Positions 27,527 to 35,841 of a stretch of DNA of 64,000 bases are shown here, piece after piece. Both the position numbers and the translations under genes were made by a program. This DNA comes from CAVWGP01 sp963754645 (GTDB lineage: Bacteria > Pseudomonadota > Alphaproteobacteria > Bin65). A model generated the notes under the pieces. It saw only the letters and a program-made list of their open reading frames with translations. It ran no database searches and was not told where the DNA came from. Each line of letters opens with the position of its first letter. Position 1 is the first letter of the stretch. The DNA lies in contig CAVWGP010000001.1 in assembly GCA_963754645.1 (NCBI GenBank), positions 62,001 to 126,000 on the forward strand, written 5' to 3'.

Positions 27527-27838
27527 TCAGCGCCGCGCCGGGCCCGGCACGTTCGCGCTACGGCCCGGCTCGCCGTCGAACCGCGGCAAGCCGATTTGCG
27601 CCGGGCCGCGCGGCAGGTTGAAGCGATCGGTCAACCCCTTGCCCGATTGAGCTTCTTCCAGAATTTGCAGCAACGTCGCCGAAGGCGCGCCCGCCGTGGG
27701 GCCCTGCGCCATCGCCGGCTTGAGGGCGAGCGCCGCGAGAATGGCAGCGGCGCCGGCGATCGCGATCCGGCCGGCGAGCCGGCGGGCGCGGTGATTGGCG
27801 GAAGCGGTGTTCGAGCCGATTTGCCTTGTCCTGTTCAT
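27527..27838 (-). CDS. Small exported protein, unknown function
   Basis: The 103-residue product has a basic N-terminus, one hydrophobic segment (IAIAGAAAILAALALKPAMA) with a plausible signal-peptidase site after AMAQ, and a Gly/Pro-rich tail of about 55 residues. GAGGA stands five to six bases before ATG 27838, which supports translation. I do not recognise the family. It is 127 bases upstream of the first HpaB-type gene on the same strand and may share its transcript. Confidence 0.6.
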   Translation of the reverse strand: MNRTRQIGSNTASANHRARRLAGRIAIAGAAAILAALALKPAMAQGPTAGAPSATLLQILEEAQSGKGLTDRFNLPRGPAQIGLPRFDGEPGRSANVPGPARR

Positions 27839-28053
27839 GGCGTCCTCAATTCTTGTTCTTCGCGGGGTATCCCGCGGTTACCGGTCATTTAGGCTTTGCT
27901 TGACGCCCTCGCTGTGATCGGCATCACAGTTCGCGAAAATTTGTGCGTCGAACGAACAATGCGCCGCCGCCGGACCGGCTTCCAATGCCGCTTGATTTCG
28001 ATCCCGATGCGCGCGCGGCATGGCCCGGGCCGCATCGCCAGGGCCGCGCCGCG
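27839..28053. other. Non-coding stretch left of the repeat cluster
   Basis: No gene or clear motif is visible here. Reading frames on both strands are short and overlap each other. The region ends at the first CCGAAGRTGCTCA repeat. Confidence 0.5.
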
Positions 28054-28272
28054 CCGAAGGTGCTCATCGCGCCCGAAGATGCTCAATTAGGGACCGAAGA
28101 TGCTCATCGGCCGATTTGAGCATCTTCAGGAATCATTGGGTTTTTTCTTGGGCTTTTTTACCCATAATCCAGGCATCGCGTAGCTAAGCCATTGATTCAG
28201 CCGAAGATGCTCATTTCAGCCGATTTTCCCAACACTCAAATTTGAGCATCTTCGCGAATCGTTGGATTTTTT
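28054..28272. repeat. Cluster of 13-bp CCGAAGATGCTCA repeats in direct and inverted order
   Basis: Direct copies lie at 28054-28066 (one mismatch), 28073-28085, 28094-28106 and 28201-28213. Inverted copies lie at 28117-28127 and 28243-28254. The first three direct copies are spaced 19 and 21 bases start to start, about two helical turns. Copies at 28096-28106 and 28117-28127 can form an 11-bp hairpin. Each inverted copy is followed by a similar tail (GGAATC/CGAATC, then TTGG and six T), so the inverted half is itself duplicated about 126 bases apart. The pattern could be a regulator-binding array, an iteron-like cluster or terminal repeats of a lost mobile element. Confidence 0.75.
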
Positions 28273-28276
28273 CCGC

Positions 28277-29626
28277 CTAGGCGGGCTTGCGAAGGACGGG
28301 CTCGATGGCCGCCGCCACGGCGAGCAGCGCCTTATCGGCCATGGGTTCGCCGACCAGCATCAGGCTGGTCGGCGCCTCGCCGGGCCGGTGCATAGGCAGC
28401 GCCATGGCGCAGCGGTCGAGGATATTGAACGCCGTGGTGTTGCGCAGGACCTGCAGGTTGCTCTTGAGATAGAGCTCGTCGCTCGCCTCAAGCGGCGCGA
28501 TCGCCGGCGCGACGACGGCCACGGTCGGGCAGATGAGCGCGTCGTAGGCCGCGGTAACCTGCGAAATTCGCGCGATCAGCGCTGCCCGGGCGCGCAGCAC
28601 CTCGTAATAGTCGGCGGCACTCATCGCGCCGCCGAGCTTGATGCGCGAGGCGACGCGGCGGTCGTAATCGCGCTCGTTGGTCGCCAGCAGCGCGCGATGC
28701 ACGGCGAAAGCCTCGACGGTGACCAGCGGGCCCCGGCTCATGATGCGCGGAATTTCCTCAAGCTCGGCGAGCGGCGCTTCGAAAATCTTCGCGCCGGCCG
28801 CCGAAAGGGCCGACAGCGCGCGGCCGTAATCGCGCGCGACGGCCTCGTCCAATCCGTCGAGCAGATAGCGTTGCGGCGCCAGCAGGCGCAGGCCTGAAAC
28901 CGGCGGACCGCTCGGGCAGTCCAAAGCCTCGCCCGCCATCACCGCATCGATCAGCGCGCAACATCCGACGCTGGCGGCAAGCGGGCCGATGGAGTCGAGC
29001 GTCGGCGACAGGGGAAAGCAGCCCGCGGTCGAAACGCGCCGCGCCGTGGGCTTGAAGCCGGCAATGCCGTTGAAGGCGGCGGGCAGGCGAACCGAACCGC
29101 CCGTGTCGGTGCCGATCGCGGCCAGCGCCATGCCATCGGCCACCGCGACGCCGGCGCCCGAGGACGAGCCGCCCGGGATGCGCCGCGTCTTGCGGTCCCA
29201 CGGGCTCGCCGGCGTGCCGTAATGCGGATTGAGGCCGAGGCCGGAAAAGGCGAATTCGACCATGTTGGTCTTGCCGTGGATGACGGCGCCCGCGGCGCGC
29301 AGCCGCGCCACGATGGCCGCATCGCTTGCCGCCGGCGGCGCCGATTTCCGCACCACCGAGCCGGCCAGCGTGGTTTCGCCGGCGACGTCGAACAGATCCT
29401 TGATCGCGATCGGGATCCCGGCCAGCGGACCTTGGGCGACGCCGAGCTTGCGCAGCCCGTCGCTTGCCTCGGCGGCGGCGATCGCCTGTTCCGTGTAAAA
29501 CCGGGTGAAGGCGCGCGCGCCCTCGCCGTTCTTGTCTTCGGCGCGCGCCAACGCCCGATCGAGCAGAGCGCGCGCCGATGTCGTTCCGGCGGCCAGGCCG
29601 CGCTGCGCTTCGGCGATGGTCATCAT
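28277..29626 (-). CDS. Amidase (amidase-signature family)
   Basis: This intact 449-residue amidase has the catalytic Lys in GIPIAIKDLFDVAG (about residue 72) and the Ser pair in PGGSSSGAGVAVADG (about 147-161). TDTGGSVRLPAAFNG completes the signature. It hydrolyses an amide or related C-N bond; the substrate is unknown. It is the last gene of the compact operon that runs from 33416. The gap to the cupin gene upstream is 14 bases. ATG 29626 is chosen over 29623 and over a longer reading frame without a ribosome site. Confidence 0.88.
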   Translation of the reverse strand: MMTIAEAQRGLAAGTTSARALLDRALARAEDKNGEGARAFTRFYTEQAIAAAEASDGLRKLGVAQGPLAGIPIAIKDLFDVAGETTLAGSVVRKSAPPAASDAAIVARLRAAGAVIHGKTNMVEFAFSGLGLNPHYGTPASPWDRKTRRIPGGSSSGAGVAVADGMALAAIGTDTGGSVRLPAAFNGIAGFKPTARRVSTAGCFPLSPTLDSIGPLAASVGCCALIDAVMAGEALDCPSGPPVSGLRLLAPQRYLLDGLDEAVARDYGRALSALSAAGAKIFEAPLAELEEIPRIMSRGPLVTVEAFAVHRALLATNERDYDRRVASRIKLGGAMSAADYYEVLRARAALIARISQVTAAYDALICPTVAVVAPAIAPLEASDELYLKSNLQVLRNTTAFNILDRCAMALPMHRPGEAPTSLMLVGEPMADKALLAVAAAIEPVLRKPA

Positions 29627-29640
29627 GGTTCGGCCTGCGC

Positions 29641-30042
29641 TTACAGCTTGCCTTTGAACGGCTTGGTCTCGTCGTAATAATGGGTCTCGTAAAGCATGCA
29701 CCCGGCATTCGACTTGAACGGGCCGTGATGGACGCCCGGCGGCCGGCAGGCATAAGTCGGCGATTTGAACGATTCGCCGCCATTGCCCTTGACGTCATTG
29801 CCGACGGTGAGATCGCCCGCGACGAGATAGACTTCCTCCCAATGATCGTGGACGAAGGGCACGGTCGTGTAAACGCCGGGGTCGAAGCGCAACAGGCGGG
29901 TGCGGCTGCCGGTTTTCTTGGTTTCGTCGATGTCGCTGGCCAAGATTTTTTGCTTGATGCCGGAGGGATAGCCCTCGGGCGTCGCCCAGCCGTTATTCAT
30001 GTCGAGCTCGAAGAATTCCATGTGCGGCTTGTTGAACGGCAT
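29641..30042 (-). CDS. Cupin-domain protein
   Basis: The 133-residue protein is a single cupin barrel. Metal-ligand motif 1 appears as FVHDHWEEVYLVAGDL (about residues 62-77) and motif 2 as PPGVHHGPFKS (about 101-111). It resembles the ChrR/cupin_7-like stand-alone cupins found in catabolic operons, which may be isomerases, dioxygenases or sensors. AGGAGG lies about six bases before ATG 30042. It sits between the DUF2848 and amidase genes. Confidence 0.8.
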   Translation of the reverse strand: MPFNKPHMEFFELDMNNGWATPEGYPSGIKQKILASDIDETKKTGSRTRLLRFDPGVYTTVPFVHDHWEEVYLVAGDLTVGNDVKGNGGESFKSPTYACRPPGVHHGPFKSNAGCMLYETHYYDETKPFKGKL

Positions 30043-30062
30043 CGGTGCCTCCTGTTCGGATG

Positions 30063-30750
30063 TCAGCCCTCGACGGGCAGAGTTTCGACGCGGTATTTGT
30101 GGACGATGCTACGGCCAAGCACCGGATCGCTCAACTCGATCTCGAAGGCGGTCGCCGGCCTGATACCGCCCTTGACCGCGAGCGTGCCGCAATACATCGC
30201 CGTGCGCGGCTTGAGCCCGCCATAGCGCTGCATCAGATCCTCGGGATCGCGCATCGTCGTGACCGGCCCCTCTTGATAAAGCACGCGCGCGCCGCCGATC
30301 CAGGCATGGGCGCGCAAGACGAGCTTGTCCCAATGCGGCCGGAGATCGGCGTAGCGCCAGACCTCGGCGCTCACCGGCTTGGCGCACATCTGTTTCGAAA
30401 GCGAGACATTCATCGTCTCGGCCTTTCGGTCGGTGTGGTCCGAGCCGACGCCGACCCAGAGCCCGTCATCGAGGTGCCACATGACATATTCGATCTCGCC
30501 GCTCGAACTCGCCGCCGGAAACCTGGATTGCATCCGCGGTTGTCAGCAGCGACGCGGCGACGCGATAGAAGATCGGCGTCGTCTTGGGCCGCGCGACGCC
30601 AAGCTCTTCCAGCTCGCGGATATGCTTTTCCATCGCCTCCTGGTTGCGGCCGGTCCAGCCGGCGATCACGAGGTTGTCGATCGCGGCCGTGGCGTGCTGC
30701 GCGCCGGCGGCTGCTATTTTTTTCAATCTGATCTCGGCTTGGCTCGACAC
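30063..30750 (-). pseudogene. DUF2848 family protein, frameshifted
   Basis: The two reading frames together give one DUF2848 protein of about 229 codons. The first half ends ...ADAIQVSGGE and the second continues SSGEIEYVMWHLDDGLWVG and SDHTDRKAE, then KPVSAEVWRY. One extra T in GAGTTCGAG at about 30503-30504 causes the break. The biochemical role of DUF2848 is unknown; members often sit among amide or aromatic catabolism genes. A GTG at 30750 with AAGGGGG upstream is the likely start. It follows the OYE gene by 12 bases. Confidence 0.72.
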
Positions 30751-30762
30751 GTGGCCGCCCCC

Positions 30763-31890
30763 TTAAAATATGTTCGCGCGCTCGTATTGCACCGGCCAAC
30801 GCACGCCTTCGGCGCGCAGCGCCTTGGCGGCGCGCATTGGCCAGAACGGATCGCCGAGCATGGCGCGGCCCAGCACGATGAGATCGGCGCGGCCGTTGGC
30901 GAGAATTTCCTCCGCCATGTCTGGGCTGTGGATGAGGCCGACGGCGGCGGTCGCGATGCCGGCGTCGCGCCGGATGCGCTCGGCGAAGCCGACCTGATAG
31001 CCGGGATGGGTCGGGATTTGCTGGCGCATATTGTCGATCCCGCCTGAGGAGCAATCGATGAAATCGACCTGGCCGGTCGCTTTCAGCATGCGCGAAATTT
31101 CAACCGCATCGGCGATCTGCAAACCGTCCGGCACCCAATCGATGCACGAAAGGCGCACCGCGAGCGGCAATTCGGCCGGCCACTCGGCGCGGATCGCCGC
31201 CACGGTTTCCAACAGCAGCCGCGCCCGGTTGGCGAGCGAGCCGCCGTAAGCATCGGTTCGCTTATTGCTGACCGGCGATAAGAACGAGTGCAGCAGATAA
31301 CCATGAGCGGCGTGCAGCTCGATGAGCTTGAAGCCCGCTTCGCGCGCGCGGCGGATCGAAGACATGAAGGCGGCGAGCACCGTCGCGATATCGTTCGCAT
31401 CCATTTCCTTGGGCGACGCGTAGCCGGGCGCGTGCGGGATCGGCGAGGCGCCGATCGTCGGCCAAGCGCCCGCCGACAAGGGCTTGTTGCCCTCCCACGG
31501 GCGCGACACCGCCGCCTTGCGTCCGGCATGGCCGATCTGCATCGCCGGCACGGCGCCTTGCGCGGAAATGAAAGCGGCGATCGGCGCCAGCGCGTGGCGC
31601 TGCGCGTCGTTCCACAGGCCGAGGCAGCCCGGCGTGATCCGGCCGCGCGCCTCGACGTGCACGACCTCGGTGAACACGATGGCGGCGCCGCCGGTGGCGC
31701 GCGAGCAGAGATGTTGCACGTGCCAAAGATTGGCCATGCCGTCATCGGCGGAGTATTGGCACATCGGCGACATTGCGATGCGGTTCCGCGCCGTCACCGA
31801 GCGCATCACCAGCGGCCGGAACAGATGCGGGTTCGGGTCGCGTTTCAGGATTTGCTTGTCGTCCGGAACCGGCGGCGCGCGATTGCTCAT
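30763..31890 (-). CDS. Old yellow enzyme, YqjM-type NADH:flavin oxidoreductase
   Basis: The 375-residue TIM-barrel flavoenzyme has PMCQYSADDG at about residue 40, with the Cys-containing FMN site of the YqjM branch. It also has the IGHAGRK block and the proton-donor region ELHAAHGYLLHSFLSP. RTDAYGGSLANR and VLGRAMLGDPFWP complete the barrel. It reduces activated C=C or heteroaromatic bonds with NAD(P)H. Its start overlaps the EthD-like gene stop as ATGA (31887-31890), indicating coupled translation in the catabolic operon. Confidence 0.9.
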   Translation of the reverse strand: MSNRAPPVPDDKQILKRDPNPHLFRPLVMRSVTARNRIAMSPMCQYSADDGMANLWHVQHLCSRATGGAAIVFTEVVHVEARGRITPGCLGLWNDAQRHALAPIAAFISAQGAVPAMQIGHAGRKAAVSRPWEGNKPLSAGAWPTIGASPIPHAPGYASPKEMDANDIATVLAAFMSSIRRAREAGFKLIELHAAHGYLLHSFLSPVSNKRTDAYGGSLANRARLLLETVAAIRAEWPAELPLAVRLSCIDWVPDGLQIADAVEISRMLKATGQVDFIDCSSGGIDNMRQQIPTHPGYQVGFAERIRRDAGIATAAVGLIHSPDMAEEILANGRADLIVLGRAMLGDPFWPMRAAKALRAEGVRWPVQYERANIF

Positions 31891-32219
31891 AAGATGCGGA
31901 GCGCGCGCATCGCCTGATGCGTCACCTGCGCGTCCCCTTTCGGCAGATCGGCGAAATCGGCGCGCGCCCGCCGCCGCGCTTCGGAGGCGAGCGCCGCCTC
32001 GAGCGCGGCGGCGTCGTCGAACCGCATCTCGGCGAGAAAATCCGTGCCGTCGGACTGGATCGGGTTCGGATCGCGCCACGCCAGCGGCGTGTGCAGCACG
32101 AGGCCGCGAATGCCGGGAAATTCGGCGAGAATCGGCGCGTGCTTTTTGCTGTAGTAGCGCTCGAACGCCGCCGGCTGCCGCAGTCCGCGGTAGCGGACAT
32201 AATAGGCCACGCCGCTCAT
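31887..32219 (-). CDS. EthD-like ferredoxin-fold protein
   Basis: The 110-residue protein has the EthD-type dimeric alpha/beta barrel pattern: AYYVRYRGLRQPAAFERYY, then KKHAPILAEFPGIRGLVLH, and RFDDAAALEAALASE. EthD proteins accompany oxidative degradation of ethers and other compounds; small relatives can be isomerases or lactone-processing enzymes. It overlaps MarR upstream and OYE downstream by four bases each, so expression is coupled. Confidence 0.7.
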   Translation of the reverse strand: MSGVAYYVRYRGLRQPAAFERYYSKKHAPILAEFPGIRGLVLHTPLAWRDPNPIQSDGTDFLAEMRFDDAAALEAALASEARRRARADFADLPKGDAQVTHQAMRALRIL

Positions 32220-32761
32220 GCCGCCCTCCGCACATTGGCCGGCTCGCGCGCCGGCGACGCCTCGCCGAGCCGGCGGCGCAGACCGCCGATCAAGCGGCAC
32301 AAGGCCTGAAAATCCGCCGCCGACAGCGCGCCGAAGGTCTCGTTGTTGACCGCCTGCACTGCCGGCAGCAAGGCTGCGAGCCGACGCCGGCCTTCCGCCG
32401 AAAGGCGCAGCAGCACGCCGCGCCGATCCTCGGGATTGACGCGTTTCTCGATCAAGCCGGCACGCGCCAGCTTGCCGGCCTCGGTGGTGACGAAGGCGCC
32501 GGTGACGCGCAACATGCGCGCCACCTCGCCGACGCCGATCCCCGGCTCGCCCTGGCCCTGCACCACGGCCATGAAGATCGCATAGCCCGGACCGGACGTC
32601 CCGATGAGCGCGCCGAAACGTTCGCCGCTTTCCGCGATGTGGGTCGAAAGCAATTGCAGCTCGGCGATCAGCTCGCGGAATTTTTCGTGCCCGTTCCGGC
32701 CGCCGACGATCTGCGGCAGCGTCACGGTCAGCGGCGGCGCCGCGCCGTTGCGATTCGCCAT
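32216..32761 (-). CDS. MarR-family transcriptional regulator
   Basis: The 181-residue protein has a winged helix from about residues 70 to 130: GVGEVARMLRVTGAFVTTEAGKL (helix-turn-helix, abbreviated GVGEVARMLR / VTTEAGKLARAGLI) and wing RVNPEDRRGVLLRLSAEGR. MarR proteins repress catabolic genes and release DNA on binding phenolic ligands. It lies inside the operon it probably controls. A TTAGCTAA palindrome upstream of the UbiD gene (34940-34947) is a candidate target. ATG 32761 gives MANRNGAAPP and the expected length. Confidence 0.85.
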   Translation of the reverse strand: MANRNGAAPPLTVTLPQIVGGRNGHEKFRELIAELQLLSTHIAESGERFGALIGTSGPGYAIFMAVVQGQGEPGIGVGEVARMLRVTGAFVTTEAGKLARAGLIEKRVNPEDRRGVLLRLSAEGRRRLAALLPAVQAVNNETFGALSAADFQALCRLIGGLRRRLGEASPAREPANVRRAA

Positions 32762-32765
32762 GCCG

Positions 32766-33416
32766 CTATCCGCGCGCCGCGATGCGGACATAGCCGGTGT
32801 CGCCGAGCAGATTGCGCTCGATCGGAATATGGAGGCTGTCATGCACCGTGTTGTAGAATTTCCAGAAGCCGACGACGCAGGAGAGTTCCATGATCTGCGG
32901 CGGCGTGAGATGCTTCTTGAGGTCTTGCAGGATCGCGTCGGGCACCGCCGTCGGATCGGCGGACGCGGCGCGGGCATAGGCGAAACAGGCGCGCTCCATG
33001 TCGTTGGCCGGCGGCGCCGAGCCGTCGATGATGCCCTGCAGCTCGGCCTCGTTCACGCCCCAGCCTTCGTTGTCGAGCGGATTGCCCGTCGACGGCCGCT
33101 TCAGCATCGAGCAGCTATGCGCCGTGCAATAGGAGCAGCCGTTCACCGCGCAACAGATCGCGGCAACCTTGCGCTTCAGGAGCTGCGGCAGCTTCGAGCT
33201 GGGATCGCGCATGATCTTGCTGTTGAGAATAAACAGCGTCTCGGCAATCTCCGGCCGGTGCGCGTAGAGCTTCAAGGCGTTGGGCACGAAGCCCATGCGC
33301 TGCTTGTAGGGGCCGACGATGGGCTTCAAGCGCGCGTCGAAATTCTCCTCGGCGATATAGGGAATAAACGGGTCGGCTTCGACGGTGACGGTGGGCTTCG
33401 GCGGCATGTCGTTCAT
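32766..33416 (-). CDS. Carboxymuconolactone decarboxylase / AhpD-like protein
   Basis: The 216-residue all-helical protein has the AhpD-type redox motif NGCSYCTAHS (about residues 92-101), with Cys-x2-Cys and the following His. Other family blocks are YIAEENFDARLKPIVGP and MGFVPNALKLYAHRPEI. Members are alkylhydroperoxidases or gamma-carboxymuconolactone decarboxylases; the CxxC-His points to the redox type. GAGGAG stands about eight bases before ATG 33416. It opens the seven-gene reverse-strand operon. Confidence 0.83.
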   Translation of the reverse strand: MNDMPPKPTVTVEADPFIPYIAEENFDARLKPIVGPYKQRMGFVPNALKLYAHRPEIAETLFILNSKIMRDPSSKLPQLLKRKVAAICCAVNGCSYCTAHSCSMLKRPSTGNPLDNEGWGVNEAELQGIIDGSAPPANDMERACFAYARAASADPTAVPDAILQDLKKHLTPPQIMELSCVVGFWKFYNTVHDSLHIPIERNLLGDTGYVRIAARG

Positions 33417-33444
33417 TGCTTGTCTCCTCGCTCAGGTTTTTCTT

Positions 33445-33473
33445 GTACGGGCGGGTCTTAGACCTGCCCCTAG
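33445..33473. repeat. GTAGGGGC palindrome family, single 29-bp unit
   Basis: The unit reads GTACGGGCGGGTCT-TA- and closes with AGACCTGCCCCTAG, an imperfect palindrome with the ends and core of the other copies. It lies in the 75-base gap between the UbiD gene end and the CMD-type gene start, inside the putative transcript. Confidence 0.75.
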
Positions 33474-33491
33474 GGCCGATGGATTTTTCGC

Positions 33492-34886
33492 TTACAAATA
33501 ATCGTCCAATTTCACCTTGCCCCAGCCGCGCGGCCAGGCGCGGTCGAAATGCTTGGCGTCGTGGCGCGTCTTGCGCGTGGCGTCGATGCCGATCTTGCCG
33601 ACAATGCGGTGCGGATAATGGCCTTCGAGCGGCGCGCCCGAGGGATCGAACAGCGAGCCGCGCGTATTGCCAACGATGACGATGTCGCGCGCCGGATCGA
33701 CCCGCGTCGCCATCGCGTGATAGACGTCGGCGGCATCGTCGATCTTGGTGTCGGGGCTGACGGCGACGCACATTTTGGTGTTGAGCCAGGGCGCGCCCAT
33801 GCATTGCATCAGCGCGTCGTTGATGACGCCGTCGCGCGGACGCCTCGACCTGGACGATGACCGACAGCGCGGCACCCCAGGTCGGGAATTGCACGTCGTT
33901 GACCTTCAAGCCGATCTCGGTGAGGCGGTTGTAGAGCACGGCCTCGTGGCACAGGCGCGGCAGGGTCTGGTGATCGGTGTCGGGCACCACGAGGTGGTTG
34001 CGGTAGATCGGCCGGTCCTTGCGCATGGTGATCGCCGTCACGCGAGTTCGGGCAGCTTTTGCCGCTCCGGCAAATAATACATCGAGGGCGAAACCGAGAA
34101 CGAGAAATCGCGCATCGTGGCGAGATCGAGGATGCCCTCGACGACGATTTCGGCGTGCGCCGGAACCGTGAGATCGACGGTTTCGCACGGCACCATCTCG
34201 ATGTCCTGGTCCATGATCGTGCCGACCATGTCCATCTCGCCCCAGAGATCGAGATGCAGCCCCGAGAAATTCGCCATGATCTCGTAGGCCGGCGGCACGC
34301 CGAAGACGAACGCCATCGGCATCTCGGATTTGCCGAGGGCGAGATACTTGCGCATGATCTGGTGCGAATGCTGGGTGACGAAGCTGACCAGGCCGCGGTC
34401 GGGCGCCGTCGGCGTGGTGCCGGCGTGGCAGGAATTGTAGAAACCGGTTTCGGGATCGCGGATGATGTTCATCGCGGTGATGTAGCGGTCGGTTTCGCGC
34501 TCGCTGTGGATCGGGATCGGCAGCTTGAGCCAATCGACGTCCTTGCCCTTGCGGACCACCTCTTTCACCGGACCGGTTTTTACGTTCACCAGTCCGCGCG
34601 GCGGCTTGCGCAGGCGTTGCGCCAGAGTCGGCAGGTAGTCCTTTTCGGCGACGCCGAGGGCGCGGCATTGCGAGAAGCGGTGGCGCACCAGCATGTCGCA
34701 CAGGCGGAAGCCAGGATATTCGCGGATATTGTCGAACAGGATCGGCCGGTTGCTTTGCGCCGTCAGCGCCGGGATATCGTCGATGCCGACCGGCTTGGTG
34801 ACGACGGTGAGGATGTCGCGGTTCGTCGCGAGATAGCCGCGCAAGTCCCGGTCGAGCTGGTTCTTGCGCACCGGCGGATCGGCCAT
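33492..34886 (-). pseudogene. UbiD-family (prenylated-FMN) decarboxylase, two frameshifts
   Basis: Three frames join to a UbiD-family enzyme of about 464 codons. The N-terminal part includes VVTKPVGIDDIPAL, NIIRDPETGFYNSC and the residues around SHQIMRKYLALG; the middle is VTAITMRKDRPIYRNH; the end is MQCMGAPWLNTKM and VSPDTKIDDAADVYHAM. One base is missing near 34045 (PEL-RVTAI join), and one is extra at about 33837 (VEAS-RDGVIND join). The family's Arg-Glu-Glu/Asp-type catalytic region is retained in the pieces. UbiD enzymes need prenyl-FMN from UbiX, which is not in the window. Substrate could be a hydroxybenzoate, heteroaromatic acid or cinnamate. AGGAG precedes ATG 34886. Confidence 0.82.
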
Positions 34887-34924
34887 GGCGTTGCTCCTAG
34901 ACTTGCGGGCAGGCTAGGCGGGCG

Positions 34925-34947
34925 ATTTATAAAAGTCAATTAGCTAA
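34925..34947 (-). promoter_or_regulatory. Candidate promoter and MarR-type operator upstream of the UbiD gene
   Basis: On the reverse strand a TATAAA hexamer (34927-34932 region) lies 40 or so bases upstream of ATG 34886. The 8-bp palindrome TTAGCTAA (34940-34947) sits just upstream of that hexamer, where a repressor would block polymerase. TTAGCTAA-like cores occur in known MarR-family operators. The -35 region is weak. Both motifs are seen; the regulatory reading is inference. Confidence 0.35.
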
Positions 34948-35026
34948 GCTACGAATGCAATAGCCGCGGTTGACGGCGCGGCGCCAAGGGCATTGACTGC
35001 CGCCAGGCCGCGAGAAGATAGGACGA

Positions 35027-35830
35027 ATGCCCAAGATTTCCATCGGCGATGCCGAACTGTTCTACGAGCGCAGCGGCGCGGGGCCGCCGCTCATCCTGTC
35101 GCCCGGCCTGGGCGGTGTCGGCCGCGTCTTCGCGGCGCAAGTGCCGATGCTGGCCAAGAATTTCGACGTCATCGCGTTCGATCACCGCGGCTGCGGCCAA
35201 AGCACGCCGTCGCGCATGCAATACAGCGTGGCGCAGATGGCCGGCGACGCGATCAAGCTGATGGACGCGCTGAAGCTCGACCGGGTCAGCTATCTCGGCC
35301 ATTCGACGGGCGGCGCCATGGGCCAGGTGCTGGCGCTCGACCATCCCAAGCGCATCGACCGCCTGGTGCTGAGCGCCACCTGGAACCGCTCCGACGAATA
35401 TTTCAAGCGCAGCTTCGCGGCGCGGAAATTCCTGCTCGAAAAGGGCGGCGCCGAAATCTACACCCGCGCCAGCAATCTCGCGCTCTTCCCGCCCTGGTAC
35501 TTCGACCGGCAAGCGGCGAAGCTTGCCGCGTTCGAGAAGGCGAGCATCGCCGCCTTTCCGCCGGCCGAAATCGTCGCCAGCCGGATCGACGCGATTTCGG
35601 CGTTCGACCGCGCCGCCGATACGCACAAAATCCAGGCGCCGACGCTCGTCATCTGCGCCGAGGACGATATCGTGACCCCGATCTATTTCTCGCAAGAGCT
35701 GGCGCGGCGCATTCCAAATTCGATGCTGCGCACGCTCGGCACCGGCGGGCACCTGCTCATGCTGACCATGCCCGACGCTTACGGCGGATTGGTGACCGAT
35801 TTCCTCACCACTTACGGACGCCACGTTTGA
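35027..35830 (+). CDS. Alpha/beta hydrolase, 3-oxoadipate enol-lactonase / RutD-like
   Basis: The 267-residue hydrolase has the oxyanion segment LILSPGLGGVGRVF and FDHRGCGQST (about residues 47-56). The nucleophile elbow is GHSTGG (about 92-97), the acid region ICAEDDIVTP, and the catalytic His lies in GTGGHLLML. This order matches enol-lactone and aminoacrylate hydrolases. It is the first gene of a forward two-gene unit with a cupin, divergent from the UbiD gene. A role in opening or hydrolysing a ring-cleavage product would fit. Confidence 0.83.
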   Translation: MPKISIGDAELFYERSGAGPPLILSPGLGGVGRVFAAQVPMLAKNFDVIAFDHRGCGQSTPSRMQYSVAQMAGDAIKLMDALKLDRVSYLGHSTGGAMGQVLALDHPKRIDRLVLSATWNRSDEYFKRSFAARKFLLEKGGAEIYTRASNLALFPPWYFDRQAAKLAAFEKASIAAFPPAEIVASRIDAISAFDRAADTHKIQAPTLVICAEDDIVTPIYFSQELARRIPNSMLRTLGTGGHLLMLTMPDAYGGLVTDFLTTYGRHV

Positions 35831-35841
35831 AGGAGTTCGCA

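Noticed and set aside
28096..28146. Intrinsic terminator
   Set aside because: The 11-bp hairpin is followed by the T-run only about 14 bases later and the stem is not G+C-rich, so it is not a standard terminator.
28054..28272. CRISPR-like array
   Set aside because: The repeats are 13 bp, copies are spaced only 19-21 bases apart or irregularly, orientations are mixed and there are no spacers of normal length.
34993..35841. Extended N-terminus for the cupin at 35842
   Set aside because: The extension is an out-of-frame reading of the alpha/beta hydrolase gene; a strong AAGGAG marks ATG 35842.
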